Shown here piece by piece: positions 22,786-35,949 of a stretch of 64,000 nt of DNA. The stretch is from Sipunculus nudus (lineage: Eukaryota; Annelida; Sipuncula; Golfingiida; Sipunculidae). A model generated the notes under the pieces. That model made no database searches. It saw nothing but the letters and a program-made list of their open reading frames with translations, and was not told where the DNA came from. Every line of letters begins with the position of its first letter. Positions within the stretch are counted from its first letter, which is position 1. A program made the translations under genes and the position numbers. The DNA is taken from NCBI GenBank assembly GCA_026874595.1, contig CM049319.1, forward strand, positions 67,547,917-67,611,916, written 5' to 3'.

Positions 22786-25700
22786 CACTAGGTGGCGCTG
22801 CACTTTAACCTCTCAAACATATCATGTTTTGGCCATATCTCAAAAACTATAAACCTTACCTACATAAACTGTCGCTCATTTTGCTCCTCTTTACCTTCGG
22901 CACACTTGCCTGGTAATCTGTTATCACAGCTGTGTCAGAATGTCTGTCTGTTCGTCTTTTGTTGTCAGCTTTGCCTGCTTGCTTGTTGTTTTGTCTGATA
23001 TGTCATTCTACAGGCCACAACTTCTCAGCAAACGCTCAGAGGGTTATTCTAATGATAGAAAACCGACAATATGTTCTGTCTGTCCGTCTGTCTGTCATTT
23101 CAACTTCCGGCAAGTGCTCAACCTCTGGTCGTCTAGTCTGTCTGTTTGTTTGTCTGTCTACTCTCTACAGGCCAGTATTTTGCGGCAATTGCTTTCAAAA
23201 TTACACAGATGATAGACAAGCAAAATTCCTGGAGGCCTATTGTTTTTGGGCAAGATAGGTCAAAGGTCATGGTCAAGGTCATCAAAACTTCTCAAAACGG
23301 TTTTTTCTTCATATCTTTGTTACTATTAGTCGTATCTACTTCAACAATAGCTCATTTTAATCGCCATTCCAAGGCCTTTCATCTGGCGTGTAGCTGACTG
23401 AAATTGCCGTTACCATGGTTACGAATTTTTGGAGAAAATTCATGATATTCGAAAATAAGGGGTCTTATTTTTCTAACTTTGTCAGTTTTAAAGCTAGAGA
23501 GGTCTAGTTTTTTTGCATCAGGTAGCATTCAACTAGTACTACGAGATTTTATTACATGTCTTGCAATCTTTTGTAAAATATCTCGTGAATAGAGATATTT
23601 CGAGATTTCATTCATCTTGCGCCAAAGGCCACATTGTTACAGGAATCTTTTTTTGAAACTGACATATCATAAGTCCTACACTAGTCTCTCGAAATCGTTT
23701 TTTCATTTTTGAATATGTCCGCTAGGGGGCGCTGCACACGACCCTCACATACATATCATTACATTGGCCATATCTCTAAAACCCAAAGCCTGAATTATAT
23801 AAACTATAGCTTATTTTCTTCCTCTGAGTCTTTTTGTGTCACTTTGTCAGTGTGTCTGTCTGTTTGTCAGTTGTCCTCAAATCGGCCTGCTTGCCGGTTC
23901 TTACGTCTAAAATATAGCATTCTACGGGCAACAGTTTTGCAGGAATCCTTTTGAAACTTGTACGTCTTATGTGTTACACTAATATCTCAAAAGTTATTGT
24001 TCATTTTCCGGATATGACCACTAGGGGGCGCTGCACTTTAACCTTCCGAACATATCATGTTTTGGCCATATCTCAAAAACTATTAACCTTACCTACATAA
24101 ACTGTCGCTCATTTTGCCCCTCCTTACCTTCGGCACACTTGCCTGGTAATCTGTTATCACAGCTGTGTCAGAATGTCTGTCTGTTCGTCTTTTGTTGTCA
24201 GCATTGTCTGCTTGCTTGTTGTTTTGTCTGATATGTCATTCTACAGGCCACAACTTCTCAGCAAACGCTCAGAGGGTTATTCTATTGATAGAAAACCGAC
24301 AATATGTTCTGTCTGTCCGTCTGTCTGTCATTTCAACATCCGGCAAGTGCTCGACCTCTGGTCGTCTAGTTTGTTTGTCTGTGGACTCTCTACAGGCCAC
24401 AATTTTGCAGGAATTGCTTTTAAACTCACACAGCTGGTTAAAAGTCAAAATTCCAGGAAGCCTATTGTTTTTGGGCAATATAGGTCAAAGGTCAAGGTCA
24501 AGGTCATCAAAAGTATACAAAACGGTTTTTCTTCATATCTTTGTTACTATTAGCGGTATCTTCTTCAAACATAGCTCATTTTAAACGTCATTCCCTAGCC
24601 TTACTTGTGGTGTGTAGCTCTTTCAAATTTGCCGTAACCATGGTTACGCATTTTGGGGGAAAGTCATGATATTCTGAAATAAGGTGTCTTATTTTTCTAA
24701 CTTTGTTAGTTTTAAAGCTAGAGAGGTCTAGTTTTTTGCATCAGGTAGCATTTAACAAGTACTGCAAGATTTTATTAAAAGTCTCGCGATATCTCGAACA
24801 ATATCTCGTCAAACGAGATATTTCGAGATTTCAGTAATCTTGCCCTGGAGGTCACAGTTTTGCAGGAATCTTTTTGAAACTGACATACCATAAGTCCTAC
24901 ATTATTATCTCGAAATTGTTTTTCCATTTTTTCAATGCAGCCGCTAGGTGGCGCTGTATGCATACCTCCTCTACATAACATGTTTTGGCCATATCTCCAA
25001 AATTGTGAGCCTCAATTACATAAAATATAGCTTATTTTTTTCCCCTGAGTCTTTTCAAAATCATGGTGTAGTCATTTTGACTCAATCTTGAGTCACTTTG
25101 TCAGTGTGTCCGTCTGTTTCTCAGTTGTCTTCAAATTCGCCTGCTTATTGGTTCTTGTGTCTCACATATAGGATTCTACAGGCCACAGTTTTGAAAGAAT
25201 CCTTTTAAATCTAATACATCTTTTGTCTTAGACGAATATCTCGAAAAGTTTTTTTCATTTTTCAGATATGGCCGCTAGGGGGCGGTGCACTCAAACTTCC
25301 ACAACATATCATTTTTTGCCCATATCTCCAAAAATATAAACCTCATTAACATAAACTATAGCTTATTATCTTACTCTGAGGTTTCTCCATAACCTGATTA
25401 AGTCATCTGTTCTTAATCTTGGGTCAGTTTGTCAGTATGTTGGTCTGTTTTTCAGTTGTCCTTAATTTCGCCTGCTTCCTGGTTCTTGCGTCTCACATTT
25501 ACCATTCTACTGGCCATAATTTTGCAGGAATCGCTTTGTAACTTACACTTATCATATTTCATAACGATATCTGGAAGGCCAATGTTTATTATTCAAATAA
25601 GTCAAAGGTCAAGGTCAAGGTGATCAAGACATATCAAAATCTTTTTTTCTTCAGAACTTTGTTAATATTGGTCCTACTTTTACAAACTATGGATTATTTT

Positions 25701-28700
25701 CTTTCACTTTGACATTGCTCGTTCATCTGACTAACTTTGCGTGATTTCCGGCAAGCGCGTGACCTCAGGTCATCTAGTTGCTTGCCGGAAATCTTCGATT
25801 TTCGCAAGCTGGTTGGTCAGTCGCGGATGTCTGTCTGTTTGTCTGTCATCTCTCTACAGGTCTCAATTTTGCACCAATCACTTTCAAACTTACACACCTT
25901 ATAGATAATCAAAAATGCAAGAAGCCTATTGTTTTTGGTCAACATTGCTCCAAGGTCAAGGGTCAAGGTCACGACAGGTATGGTTAACGGTTTTTGCACT
26001 ATAACTTCGCCATAAATAGGCTTATCCACTTCTGCAATAGCTCATTTTTTTCGTTATCACCTAACCTTTCTTTTGACATGTAGTTTACTTAAATTTGCTG
26101 TTACCATGGTTACGCAATTTTGGGGAGAAATCATGGAATTTCGTGATATTTTTCAAATTTGTAGCAATCGTACTGATTCTGAGATATTTTATGTAACACA
26201 AGAATATCTCGAAATTGTTTTTTCAGATTTTGGAAATGGCCGCCAGGGGGCGTTGCAGATGAAAAAACATGAAAATTTGTTTTGGTGCTATACCTCCAGA
26301 ACTATTAAACATTGGGCCATTTCCATCACAGCACCTTCAACTGGGGTCCATGCGCTTATTTTTGCGCATAGTTGCCAAAGTGCGCTATTGCCAGATTTCT
26401 CTATTTTTGGGGTAAAACTTTTGAATTTTGAAAATATGCAGTTTTCAGCTTCTAACTCTGTCAGTTTTTATACTGGAGAGGTCAATTTTTTTGCATCTTG
26501 TAGCCCTTGGTGAGTTCTCAGTGATCCAATCAAAAATCTTGCAAAATCTCGCACCGTTTCTCGTCAAACGAGAGTCTTCGAGATTTCATTAAATATGACC
26601 TACAGGTTGCATTTTTTTTAACAATGGCTTTGAAATTGATATATTTTGTGTTATTTATAAATATCTCGAAATCAGTTTTTCATTTTTTTGGAAATAGCCA
26701 CAAGGGGGCGTGGTACCTGAAACACTGTAACATATCATTTTTCTGCAATATCTCAAAAAATATTAAACGTGACACCATTTTTTTGGTCGTATCTGAAACT
26801 AGGAACATTGGCTTATCCCTTCGCACATGTTGCTTTGTGCTGCCGTTACCATGGTTACCAAATTTTGGGGTAAAACTTGACAATATGAAAATTCGGAGTT
26901 TTCCAGCTTCTATCTCTGTTGATATTTGCGATAGAAAGGTCTGGTTTTTGGCGTTAGACAGCATCCCCTTAGTTCTAAGCCATTCAATCGCAAGTCTCGT
27001 CATATCTCGCACCGTTTCTCGTGAAACGAGAACACGTGACCATTCAAAGAAATGCCTATAATTCTGTCATTTTTTACGCCACAGACACATGGTTTGCAGC
27101 GCTGGATAGCGGCTGACACTCGCAGTCACATTCAGGGGTCACATTGTAAGTCTCGTCAAATCTCGCGCTGTGTTTCACCAAACCACGAAGTCACGTGCCG
27201 TCGCCGCAAGTGCCGGCAGGGTCCCTACGGTGGGCGGCCGGCGTGTGCAGCGGTGCGTGACGGCCTTTCCGGGCCCTGTCTATTTTCATACATGTTGGAG
27301 GCACAGTCACAACTTTATTGCTTGCCGGAAATCTTCGATTTTCGCAAGCTGGTAGGTCAGTCGCGGATGTCTGTCTGTTTGTCTGTCATCTATCTACAGG
27401 TCTCAATTTTGCACCAATCACTTTCAAACTTACACACTTTATAGATAATCAAAAATGCAAGAAGCCTATTGTTTTTGGTCAATATAGGTCAAAGGTCAAG
27501 GTCAAGGTCATCAAAAGTTCCTAAAGTGCTCTTTTCTTCATATCTCCATTACTATTTGTCATAGCCACTTCAAACATGGCTCATTTTAATCGGCATTCCA
27601 AGGCCTTTCTTCTGATAGCTGCAGCGAATACACAGTGACATATCTTGTTTTGACCATATCTCCAAAACAATTGATCTTACTTACATAAATTATAGCTTAT
27701 TTTCTTGTCCTGAGTCTTCCCTATATTCTGGTTGGGTCATCTGGTCTCAGTCTTGTGTCACTTTGTCAGTGTGTCTGTCTGTTTGTCTGCTGTCCACAAT
27801 CACGCCCGCTGGTTGGTGTAGCATGTTACATATAGCAAAGTAAAAGCCATAGTTTTTAACGAATCTTTTTGAAACTAGTACATCTTATATCTGAGACTAA
27901 TATCTAGAAACAGGTATTTCATTTTCTGGCTGTGGCCGCTATGGGGCGCTGCAGTCAACCCCGCTCGAACATGTCGTCTTTCGGCCATATCTCCAAAAAT
28001 GTTAGTCGTAATTACATATATTATAGCGTATATTCTTGCCTTGAGTCTTCTGGATGTTATCGATGGGTCATCTGGCCTGAATCATTTGTCACTTTGTCAG
28101 TATAGCCGTCTGTTTGTCCGGTGTCTTCAGTTTCGCTTGCTTGCCGGTGCTTGTATCTTACATATAGCAATGTACAGGCCACATTTTTGCACGAATCCTT
28201 TTGAAACTGGTACATCTTCTGTCTTGTACTAATATCTAGAAATTTGTTTTTCATTTTGTGAATATGGCCGCTAGGGGGCGCAGCAGTCAACCCACCCTAG
28301 CATATCGTCTTTTGACCATATCTCCAAAAATATAAGTAGTATGTACATAAATTAGAGCTTATTTTCTTGCCCTGAGTCTTCTCATCAAATAGTGATGTCA
28401 TCTGGTCACAATCTCGTGTCATTGTCTCAGTATGTCTCTCTGTTTGCCAGTTGTCCACAATCACGCCCGCTCGTTTGTGTAACATGTTACCTATAGCAAT
28501 GCACAAGCCATAGTGTTGCACAAATCTATTTGAAACTGGTACGTATTATGTCTTGCACTAATATCGAGAAATGGGTTTTTTATTTTCTGGCTGTGCCCGC
28601 TAGGAGGCGCTGCAGTCATCCCAAGCTGACTTATCATGTTTTCAGACAGAACTCTGTCAAGTTTAGTCGTATCTTCACAAACTTAGGCTCATCCTTTTTC

Positions 28701-31700
28701 TCTTGGCGATAACTCCAAAAATATTTGATGTATAAACTTGTCTGTATGTTTGTTCTTTTGTCTGTCCAGTCTCTACAGGACACAATTTTGCTTCAATTGC
28801 TTTCAAACTTATACATTTGGTGGACAATCAAAAATGCAAGAACCCTATTGCTATTGGTCAATAGAGGTCAAAGGTCAAGGTCATCGAAATACCTTGAAAT
28901 TTCATTTTCTTCATTACTTTGTCAATTTTGGTCGTATCGTCACAATCTTAGGTTCATTTTCTTCCTCTTGGTCCTCCCCACACCTTTTGTTTGGACCACT
29001 TTTCTCTCAGATATGTAACTTGGTCAATATGTCCGTGTCTTTGTCCGCTGTCCTCATTTTTGCTTGTTTGACGGTATTTGCATCTTACATATTGTTATCT
29101 GCAAGCCAGAGTTCTTCACGACTCAGTATGTCCGTGCCTTTGTCCGCTGTCCTCGGTTTTGCTTGTTTGCCAGTGCTTCAATCATTCAAATTGTAATCTG
29201 CAAGCCACAGTTTTCCACGAATCCTTTTCAAACTGAAACATCCATTGTATTGTACTCATATCTAGAAACTCAATTTTCATGCTGTGGCTGTAGCCACTAG
29301 GTGGCGCTGCAGTGGATTCAATCTGACTTATCATGTTTTCGGCCATGACTTTGTCAATTTTAGTCGCATCTTCACTAACTTTTTTCTCTTGTCTGTCTGT
29401 TTGTCTGTTTGTTTGTTGGTTTGTTTGTCTGCACTCTCCTGGCCACAATTTTGCCACAATCATCTTGAAACTTTTAGAGATGATGGAGAATTAAATTTCT
29501 AGGTGCCCTATTGTTTTTGGTTAAAATAGGTCAAAGGTCAAGGTCAAGGTCATCAAAACTTCTCAAAACGGTTTTTTCTTCATATCTTTGTGACTATTAG
29601 TCGTATCAACTTCAACAATGGCTCATTTTAATCGTCATTCCAAGGCCTGTCATCTGGTGTGTAGCTGACTTAAACCGTAACCATGGTTACAAATTTTGGG
29701 GGAAAGTCATGATATTCGAATATAAGGGGTCTTATTTTTCTAACTTTGTCAGTTTTAAAGCTAGAGTGATCTAGTTTTTTGCATCAGGTAGCATTCAACT
29801 AGTACTACAAGATTTTATTACAAGTCTTGCAGTATCTCGTAAAATATCTCGTGAATAGAGATATTTCGAGATTTCATTCATCTTGCGCCAAAGGCCACAT
29901 TATTGCAGGAATCATTTTGAAACTGACATATTATAAGGTCTACACTAGTATCTCAAAATTGTTTTTTTCATTTTTTTAATAGGGCCGCTAGGGGGCGCTG
30001 GATGCGAACCTCCCAAACATATCATATTTTGGCCATATCTCCAAAATTATAAGCCTCAATTACATAAACTATACCTTATTTTCTTCCTCTGAGTCTTCTC
30101 CATAACCTAGTGTAGTCATCTGGTCATAATTTTGGGACACTTTGCCAGTGTGTCTGTCTGTTTGTGAGTTGTCCTCAAATTCGCCTGCTTGCTCTTGCGT
30201 CTCACATATAGCATTCTACAGGCCACAGTTTTGAAAGAATCCTTTTGAAACTATTACTTCTTAAGTCTTACACTGATATCTCGAAATCAATTTTTCATTT
30301 TCCAGATATCGCCGCTAGGGGGCGCTGAACTCGAACCTCTCCCAACATATCATGCTTTGGCAATATCTCCAAAACTATACACCTCAGTTACATAAACTGA
30401 AGCTTTTTTCTTCCTTTGAGTCTTCTCCATATCCTGGAGTAGTCATCTGGACTCAATCTTGAGTCATTTTGTCAGTGTGTCCGTCTGTTTGTCAGTTGTC
30501 CTAAAATTCGCCTGCTTGCTGGTTCTTGCGTCTAACATATAGCATTCTGTAGGCTACAGTTTTGACGGAATCCTTTTGAAACTATTACATCTTATATCTT
30601 ATACTAATATCTAGAAATAAATTTTTCAATTTCCGGATATGGCAATTAGTGGGCGCTGCACACGACCCTTACACACATACCATTGTATTGGCCATATCTC
30701 TACACCCAAAGCCTCAGTTACATAAACTATAGCTTATTTTCTTTCTTTGAGTCTTCTCCATAACCTGATTAAGGCATCTGGTTTCAATCTTCTGTCACTT
30801 TATCAGTATGTCCATCTGTTTGTCCGTTATCCTCAAAGTTGCCTGCTTGCTGGTTCTTACGCCTTACATATAGCATTCTACAGGCCACAGCTTTGACGGA
30901 ATCCTTTTGAAACTGGGACATCTCATGTCATACGCTATAAATACGAAACGCATTTGTCGTCTTCGGAATATGTCCGCTAGAGGGCGCTACAGACCAGCCT
31001 CCAATGTATATTATTAATTCGCCATACCTCCAAAACTATAAATCTAAATTACATAAATTATAACTCATTTTCTTCCTTTGAATCTTCTCCATAACTAGGT
31101 TAAGTCATCTGGTGTCAATCTTGTCTCACAAAGTCAGTATGTCTGTCTGTTCGTCTTTTGTTGTCAGCTTTGTCTGCTTGCCTGTTCTTTTGTCTCATAT
31201 GTCATTCTACGGGCCACATATTCTCAGCAATGTCCCTGAGAGTCATTCCATTAATAGAAAACCGACAATATGTTCTGTCTGTCCGTCTGTGTTTCACTTC
31301 CGATTTCCGGCAAGCGTTCGACCTATGGTCGTCTAGTTTGTTTGTCTGTTTGTCTGTCTGTCCGCACTCTACAGGCCACAATTTTTCACCAATCGCTCTG
31401 AAACTTATAGATAATGTGTAAAATCGGTTTTCCCCGGAGCCTATTGTTTTTGGTCATGATCGGTCAAAGGTCAAGGTCAAGGACATCAAAAGTTCATAAA
31501 ACGGTTTTTTCTCCATATCTGTTTTTCTGTAAAGCGTATCTACTTCAACTGTAGCTCATTTTAATCGTCATTCCAAGGCCTTTCATCTGGTGTGTAGCTG
31601 ACTCAAATTTGTTGTTACCATGGTTACGTATTTTCGGGTAAAAGTGATGAAAATCGAAAATCAATGGACTATTTTTCTAACTTTGTCATTTTTTAAAGCT

Positions 31701-34411
31701 AGAGAGTTCTAGTTTTCTGCATTAGATAGTACTAAAAAAGCTTTTTACTATACAAGTAAAAGTCTCGTTAATTCTCGCACCATTTCTCGTCAAACGAGAG
31801 TTTTCGAGATTTCATTAAATATGACCCACAGGTTGCATTTTTTTAAACAATGGCTTTGAAGTTGATATATTTTGTGTTATTTATAAATATCTCGAAATCA
31901 ATTTTTCATTTTTTGGAAATAGCCACCAGGGGGCGTGGTACCTGAAACACTGTAACATATCATTTTTCTGCAATACAAAAAAAGTTTTTAAACATGGCAC
32001 AATTTTTATTGTTGTATCTTAAACTAGGAACATTGGCTTATTCCTCCGCAGATGTAGCTTTGTGCTGCCGTTACCATGGTTACATAATTTTGGGGTTAAA
32101 CTTGACGATCTGAAAATATGTAGTTTTTGGCTTCTATCTCGGTTAATATTTATGTTTTAAGGGTCTAGTTTTTTTGCATAAGGCTGCTTCCTCTTAGTTC
32201 TCAGTCATTCAATTGCAGGTCTCGTCAAATCTCGCTCGGTTTATTGCGAAACGAGAAATTACGAGATTTCACAGAAATGCTTATAAGTTGATCACGGTTA
32301 ATGCCAAAATGGAGTAGTTTTCATCATTTGGTAGCATTTCAGAAGCCGGACATGATTATACTGCAAATCTCGCCACATCTCGTATCATCTCCCGCCAAAC
32401 GAGAATATTTTAGATTTCGAACAAATGTCTTTATCTCGGTCATTTTCATGCTAGATATTTTATTTTTCTATTGTTCAAGAATCATTTGTCTAGTTTTAAG
32501 TGACAAAAGTGAATATCTCGTAAAATCTCGCACCATTTGTCGTCAAACGAGAACAGAGGACCATTTAAACAAATGCCTATAATGCTGTCATTTTTTACAC
32601 TACAGACATATAGTTTTCAGCATGTGACAGCGTCTGACACTCTCAGTTATATTATGTGATTATATAGCAATTCTCATCAAATCTCGCCTCGTTTTTTATC
32701 AAATGATGAAGATACATCCAATTGCCGTGAGCACAAGTGGCTTCAGGGTTGACCAGTAAGTGCCGGCAAGGCCATTACAGTTGCAAGTTGGCGTGCGCGG
32801 TCGTCCATGAATTTCACAAAGCAGCATTGAATAGAGGACAAAAGCTGCTAAATTTGAATTGAACACACCTGTTAGTTTCATTGTGTCCCCTAGTGGTGCC
32901 ACTTGTGTTGCCAGGAACCACTGGCAAATCTTTCTTACCAGGGACGGATCCCCGATTTTGAAGTTGGGTGTGTCAAAATATGGGCGGATCCCTGGTTTAG
33001 CAGTTGGGGGGGGGGGGGGGGCAGGGGGTTAAATTTTAATTATACATCAAATATTTATAATAAAAAATATAATATTTCGAAACTTATTTTTTACTTTTAG
33101 AAAAAAGCCGCGAGATGGCGTTGCAGCAATCATTATTGTGCCATATCTCCAAAACTATACACACTGTCACAACATTGGTTGCAGAATCTGATACTAGATT
33201 TAATGCGTTTATCCTCCTGGGGACTCTGTCATATTCTTCCATTACCATGGGAACCTAATATACGTTACAATTATATTCTTCTTTTTCTTAAAATTCAAAA
33301 TATGGAGTTTTATTCTAATAGACGGTTTTCCATTCTCCATGACAGGAGTACATGGCCTTCACATGGAGTTTTTTCCCGTCTGTCTGTCTGTTTGTCTGTC
33401 TACTCATCTGCCACTTTTGAAAATCAGCATAACCACACAAAATTGTGCTTCTGTTTCCGCCATAATTGGGGTTATTCATTTGACCAGGTCCAAATGTAAC
33501 CTGACTGTCTGCTGTATGTTGTCTCCTAGTTTGACTTTCTTATTTCCGCTTCCGGCAAGCGTTCGACCTCTGGACGTCTAGTTTGTTTCTCTGTCTGTCT
33601 GTCTGTCTCCACCTGCAAATGCACAGTTTTGCAGCGATCGCATTCAATTTTACACAGTTGATGCACAACCAAAAGAGCCCGAAGCCTATTGAATTTTGTC
33701 ATTATCAGTCAATGGTCAAGGTCAATGTCATCAGAAGTTTGCAAAACGGTTTTTCCTTCATATCTTTGTCACTATTAGTCGTATCTACTTCAACTGAAGC
33801 TCATTTTAATCGTCATTACAAGGTCTTTCGTATTGGGTATAGCGGCCTCAAATTTGCTGTAATCATGGTTACACATTTTTGGGAAAAAGTCATGATATTT
33901 GAAAATAAGGGGTCTTATTTTTCTAACTTTGTCAGTTTTAAAGCAGTAGAGATCTAGTTTTTTGCATCAAATAGCATACAAGTAGTATTGTTTGATTATT
34001 CTGCAAGTCTCGCAATATCTCGTACAATATCTCGTCAAACGAGATATCGCTTAGTGATAGCCTTAATGATAGCCTAGATCCACAAGTATGCAGGAATCAT
34101 TTTGAAACTAATATATCTTATTTCTTACACTAATATCTCGAAACAGTTTTTTTCATTTTCCAGATATGGCCGCTAGGGAGCGCTGCACTCGAACTTCCCC
34201 AACATATCATTTTTGGGCCATATCTCGAAAATGATAAACCTCAATTACAGAAACTATAGCTTATTTTCTTCCTGGTCTTGTCCATAAGGTGAGTAAGTCA
34301 TCTGGTATCAGCTTTGTGTCACTTTGTCAGAATCCTTTGAAAGAATGTCTTACACTAATATCTCGAAACCGGTTTTTCATTTTCCAGAATTGGCCGCTAG
34401 GGGGCGGTGCA
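22786..34411 (+). repeat. About 19 CTCF-core-like motifs in one orientation
   Basis: Motifs of the form CCRCYAGGGGGCGCTGCA lie near 22786, 23718, 24018, 24940, 25271, 26239, 26697, 27935, 28267, 28596, 29292, 29983, 30311, 30642, 30972, 31921, 33107, 34168 and 34392, all on the plus strand; one more lies at 16374. They fit the bilaterian CTCF core (CCASYAGRKGGCRSY). Binding is inferred from motif shape only. Confidence 0.55.
32935..33030 (+). repeat. Poly-G tailed repeat fragment
   Basis: CAGGGACGGATCCCCGATTTTG is followed by a near repeat of itself (GGGCGGATCCCTGG) and a 16-base G run. Comparable G runs after an AGGGGCG-type sequence occur near 54968-54989 (minus-strand copy) and 62442-62465. 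The family is a short dispersed repeat; its nature is not known to me. Confidence 0.45.
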
Positions 34412-35949
34412 CTCAAACTTGCACAACATATCATTTTTTGGCCATATTTCCAGAACTATTAATCTCATTTACATAAACTATAGCTTATTATCTTCCTCTG
34501 AGGTTTCTCCATAACATGATTAAGTCATCTGTTCTCAATCTTGGGTCAGTTTGTCGGTATGTTTGTCTGTTTGTCAGTTGTCCTCAATTTCGCCTGCTTC
34601 CTGGTTCTTGCGTCTCACATGTAGCATTCTACTGGCCACAGTTTTGCAGGAATCGTTTTGTAAATTACACTTGTCATATATCGTGATGATATCTGGAAGT
34701 CCTATGTTTATTATTCCAATAAGTCATAGGTCAAGGTCAAGGTGATCAAAATATATCAAAATCTTATTTTCTTTAGAACTTTGTTAATATTGGTTCTTTC
34801 TTCACAAACTATGGATTATTTTCTTTCACTTTGACACGGCTGTTCATCTGTCTAACTTAACATCATTTCCGGCAAGCGCGTGACCTCAGGTCATCTAGTT
34901 TGTCTGTTTGTCCCCACACTCCTAGCCACAGTTTTGCAGCAATCGACTTGAAACTTTCAGGGATGATTGACGACTCAAAGTCCTGGAACCCTATTGTTTT
35001 TGGTCAACATCGCATCATGGTGAAGGTCAAGGTCATGGAAAGTATGCAATACAGTTTTGCTCCATAACTTTGTAACAAATGGTCGTAGTCACTCAAACCA
35101 TAGCTTGTTTTATTCGTCTTTCATGGCCTTTTATATAATGGGTACCTCACTAAAATCTGCCGTTACCATGGTTACGCATTTTAGGGTTAAAACTTGATAA
35201 TTTGTAAATAGTCATGCTACATTTTCTATCTTTGTCAATTTTTAAGCTATAGACGTCTGGTTTTGGTCATTATATAGCTTGTAGGCAGCTTGACATGATA
35301 AAACTAAAAGTCTTGCCAAATCTCGCACTAGATCTGGTCAAATGTGAAAAAACGAGATTTCACGGAAATGCTTATAACTCTGCGACTTTTTAAGCTAGAC
35401 CGGTGTGGATTTCGGCATTTCGTAACATTTTGCCAGCCTGAAATGATTAAACTGCAAGACTGGCCAAATTTCGCACCATATCTCGTTTTACGAGAAAAAA
35501 ACGATATTTCACAGAAATGCTAATAACTCAGCAACTTTTACAGCCAGACAGGTCTAGTTTTCGGCATTTTGTAACATTTGGTCAGCTTGACATGACAAAT
35601 CTGAAAACTTGTCACTGCTTCTTGTCAAACGAGATTAACGGGATTTCATGGAAATGTTTGAACTTGGTCCCTTTTACACTAGAAAGGTATGCAGCTATTC
35701 AAGGTCAGCATGCACACATAAACGTATTATTCGTTTCTGCTGCCCCCACAACGTTTCTAATTCATATTACTGTTTCTACATGCACTCTCTGTCTATCTGT
35801 CTGTATTATTTCCATTTCCGGCAAGCGCGTGCCCTCTGGTCATCTTTTTTTTTCATGGGGTGATTGCAGCGCCTTCTATAAAACTTACACCACGCCATTC
35901 AAGATAGTTGCAGTACACTGTAATACCAGTAGGGGACAGCAATACATAC

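Larger units (their letters stand above)
22570..35035 (+). repeat. Recurrent TCAAGGTCA runs (nuclear-receptor half-site type)
   Basis: Runs like GGTCAAAGGTCAAGGTCAAG occur near 22575, 23257, 24485, 25600, 25952, 27486, 28866, 29528, 31461, 33711, 34728 and 35014. TCAAGGTCA is the extended half-site of FTZ-F1/NR5A and ERR-type receptors. They usually follow the text CCTATTGTTTTTGGTCA, so they are part of the repeat unit. Confidence 0.6.
22255..35860 (+). repeat. 13.6-kb array of diverged same-orientation repeats
   Basis: Blocks recur in a fixed order: GTCACTTTGTCAGTRTGTCTGTCTG; CATTCTACAGGCCACAGTTT; TTTTGAAACTGGTACATCTT; AATATCTCGAAA; CCGCTAGGGGGCGCTGCA; CATATCTCCAAAACTATAA; TTATTTTCTTCC; AGGTCAAAGGTCAAGGTCAA; CATATCTTTGTTACTATTAG; GTTACCATGGTTACG; TCTCGTCAAACGAGA. 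Units are 0.3-1.3 kb, with sub-blocks added or lost. Apparent protein text in this region (SVCLSVC and similar) is a translation of the TGTC microsatellites and is not coding. Confidence 0.85.

Noticed and set aside
22900-34750. Many open frames rich in Ser-Val-Cys-Leu within the array
   Set aside because: They are translations of TGTCTGTCTG/TTTGTCTG microsatellites, occur in several frames and both strands, and follow the repeat units rather than any splice pattern.
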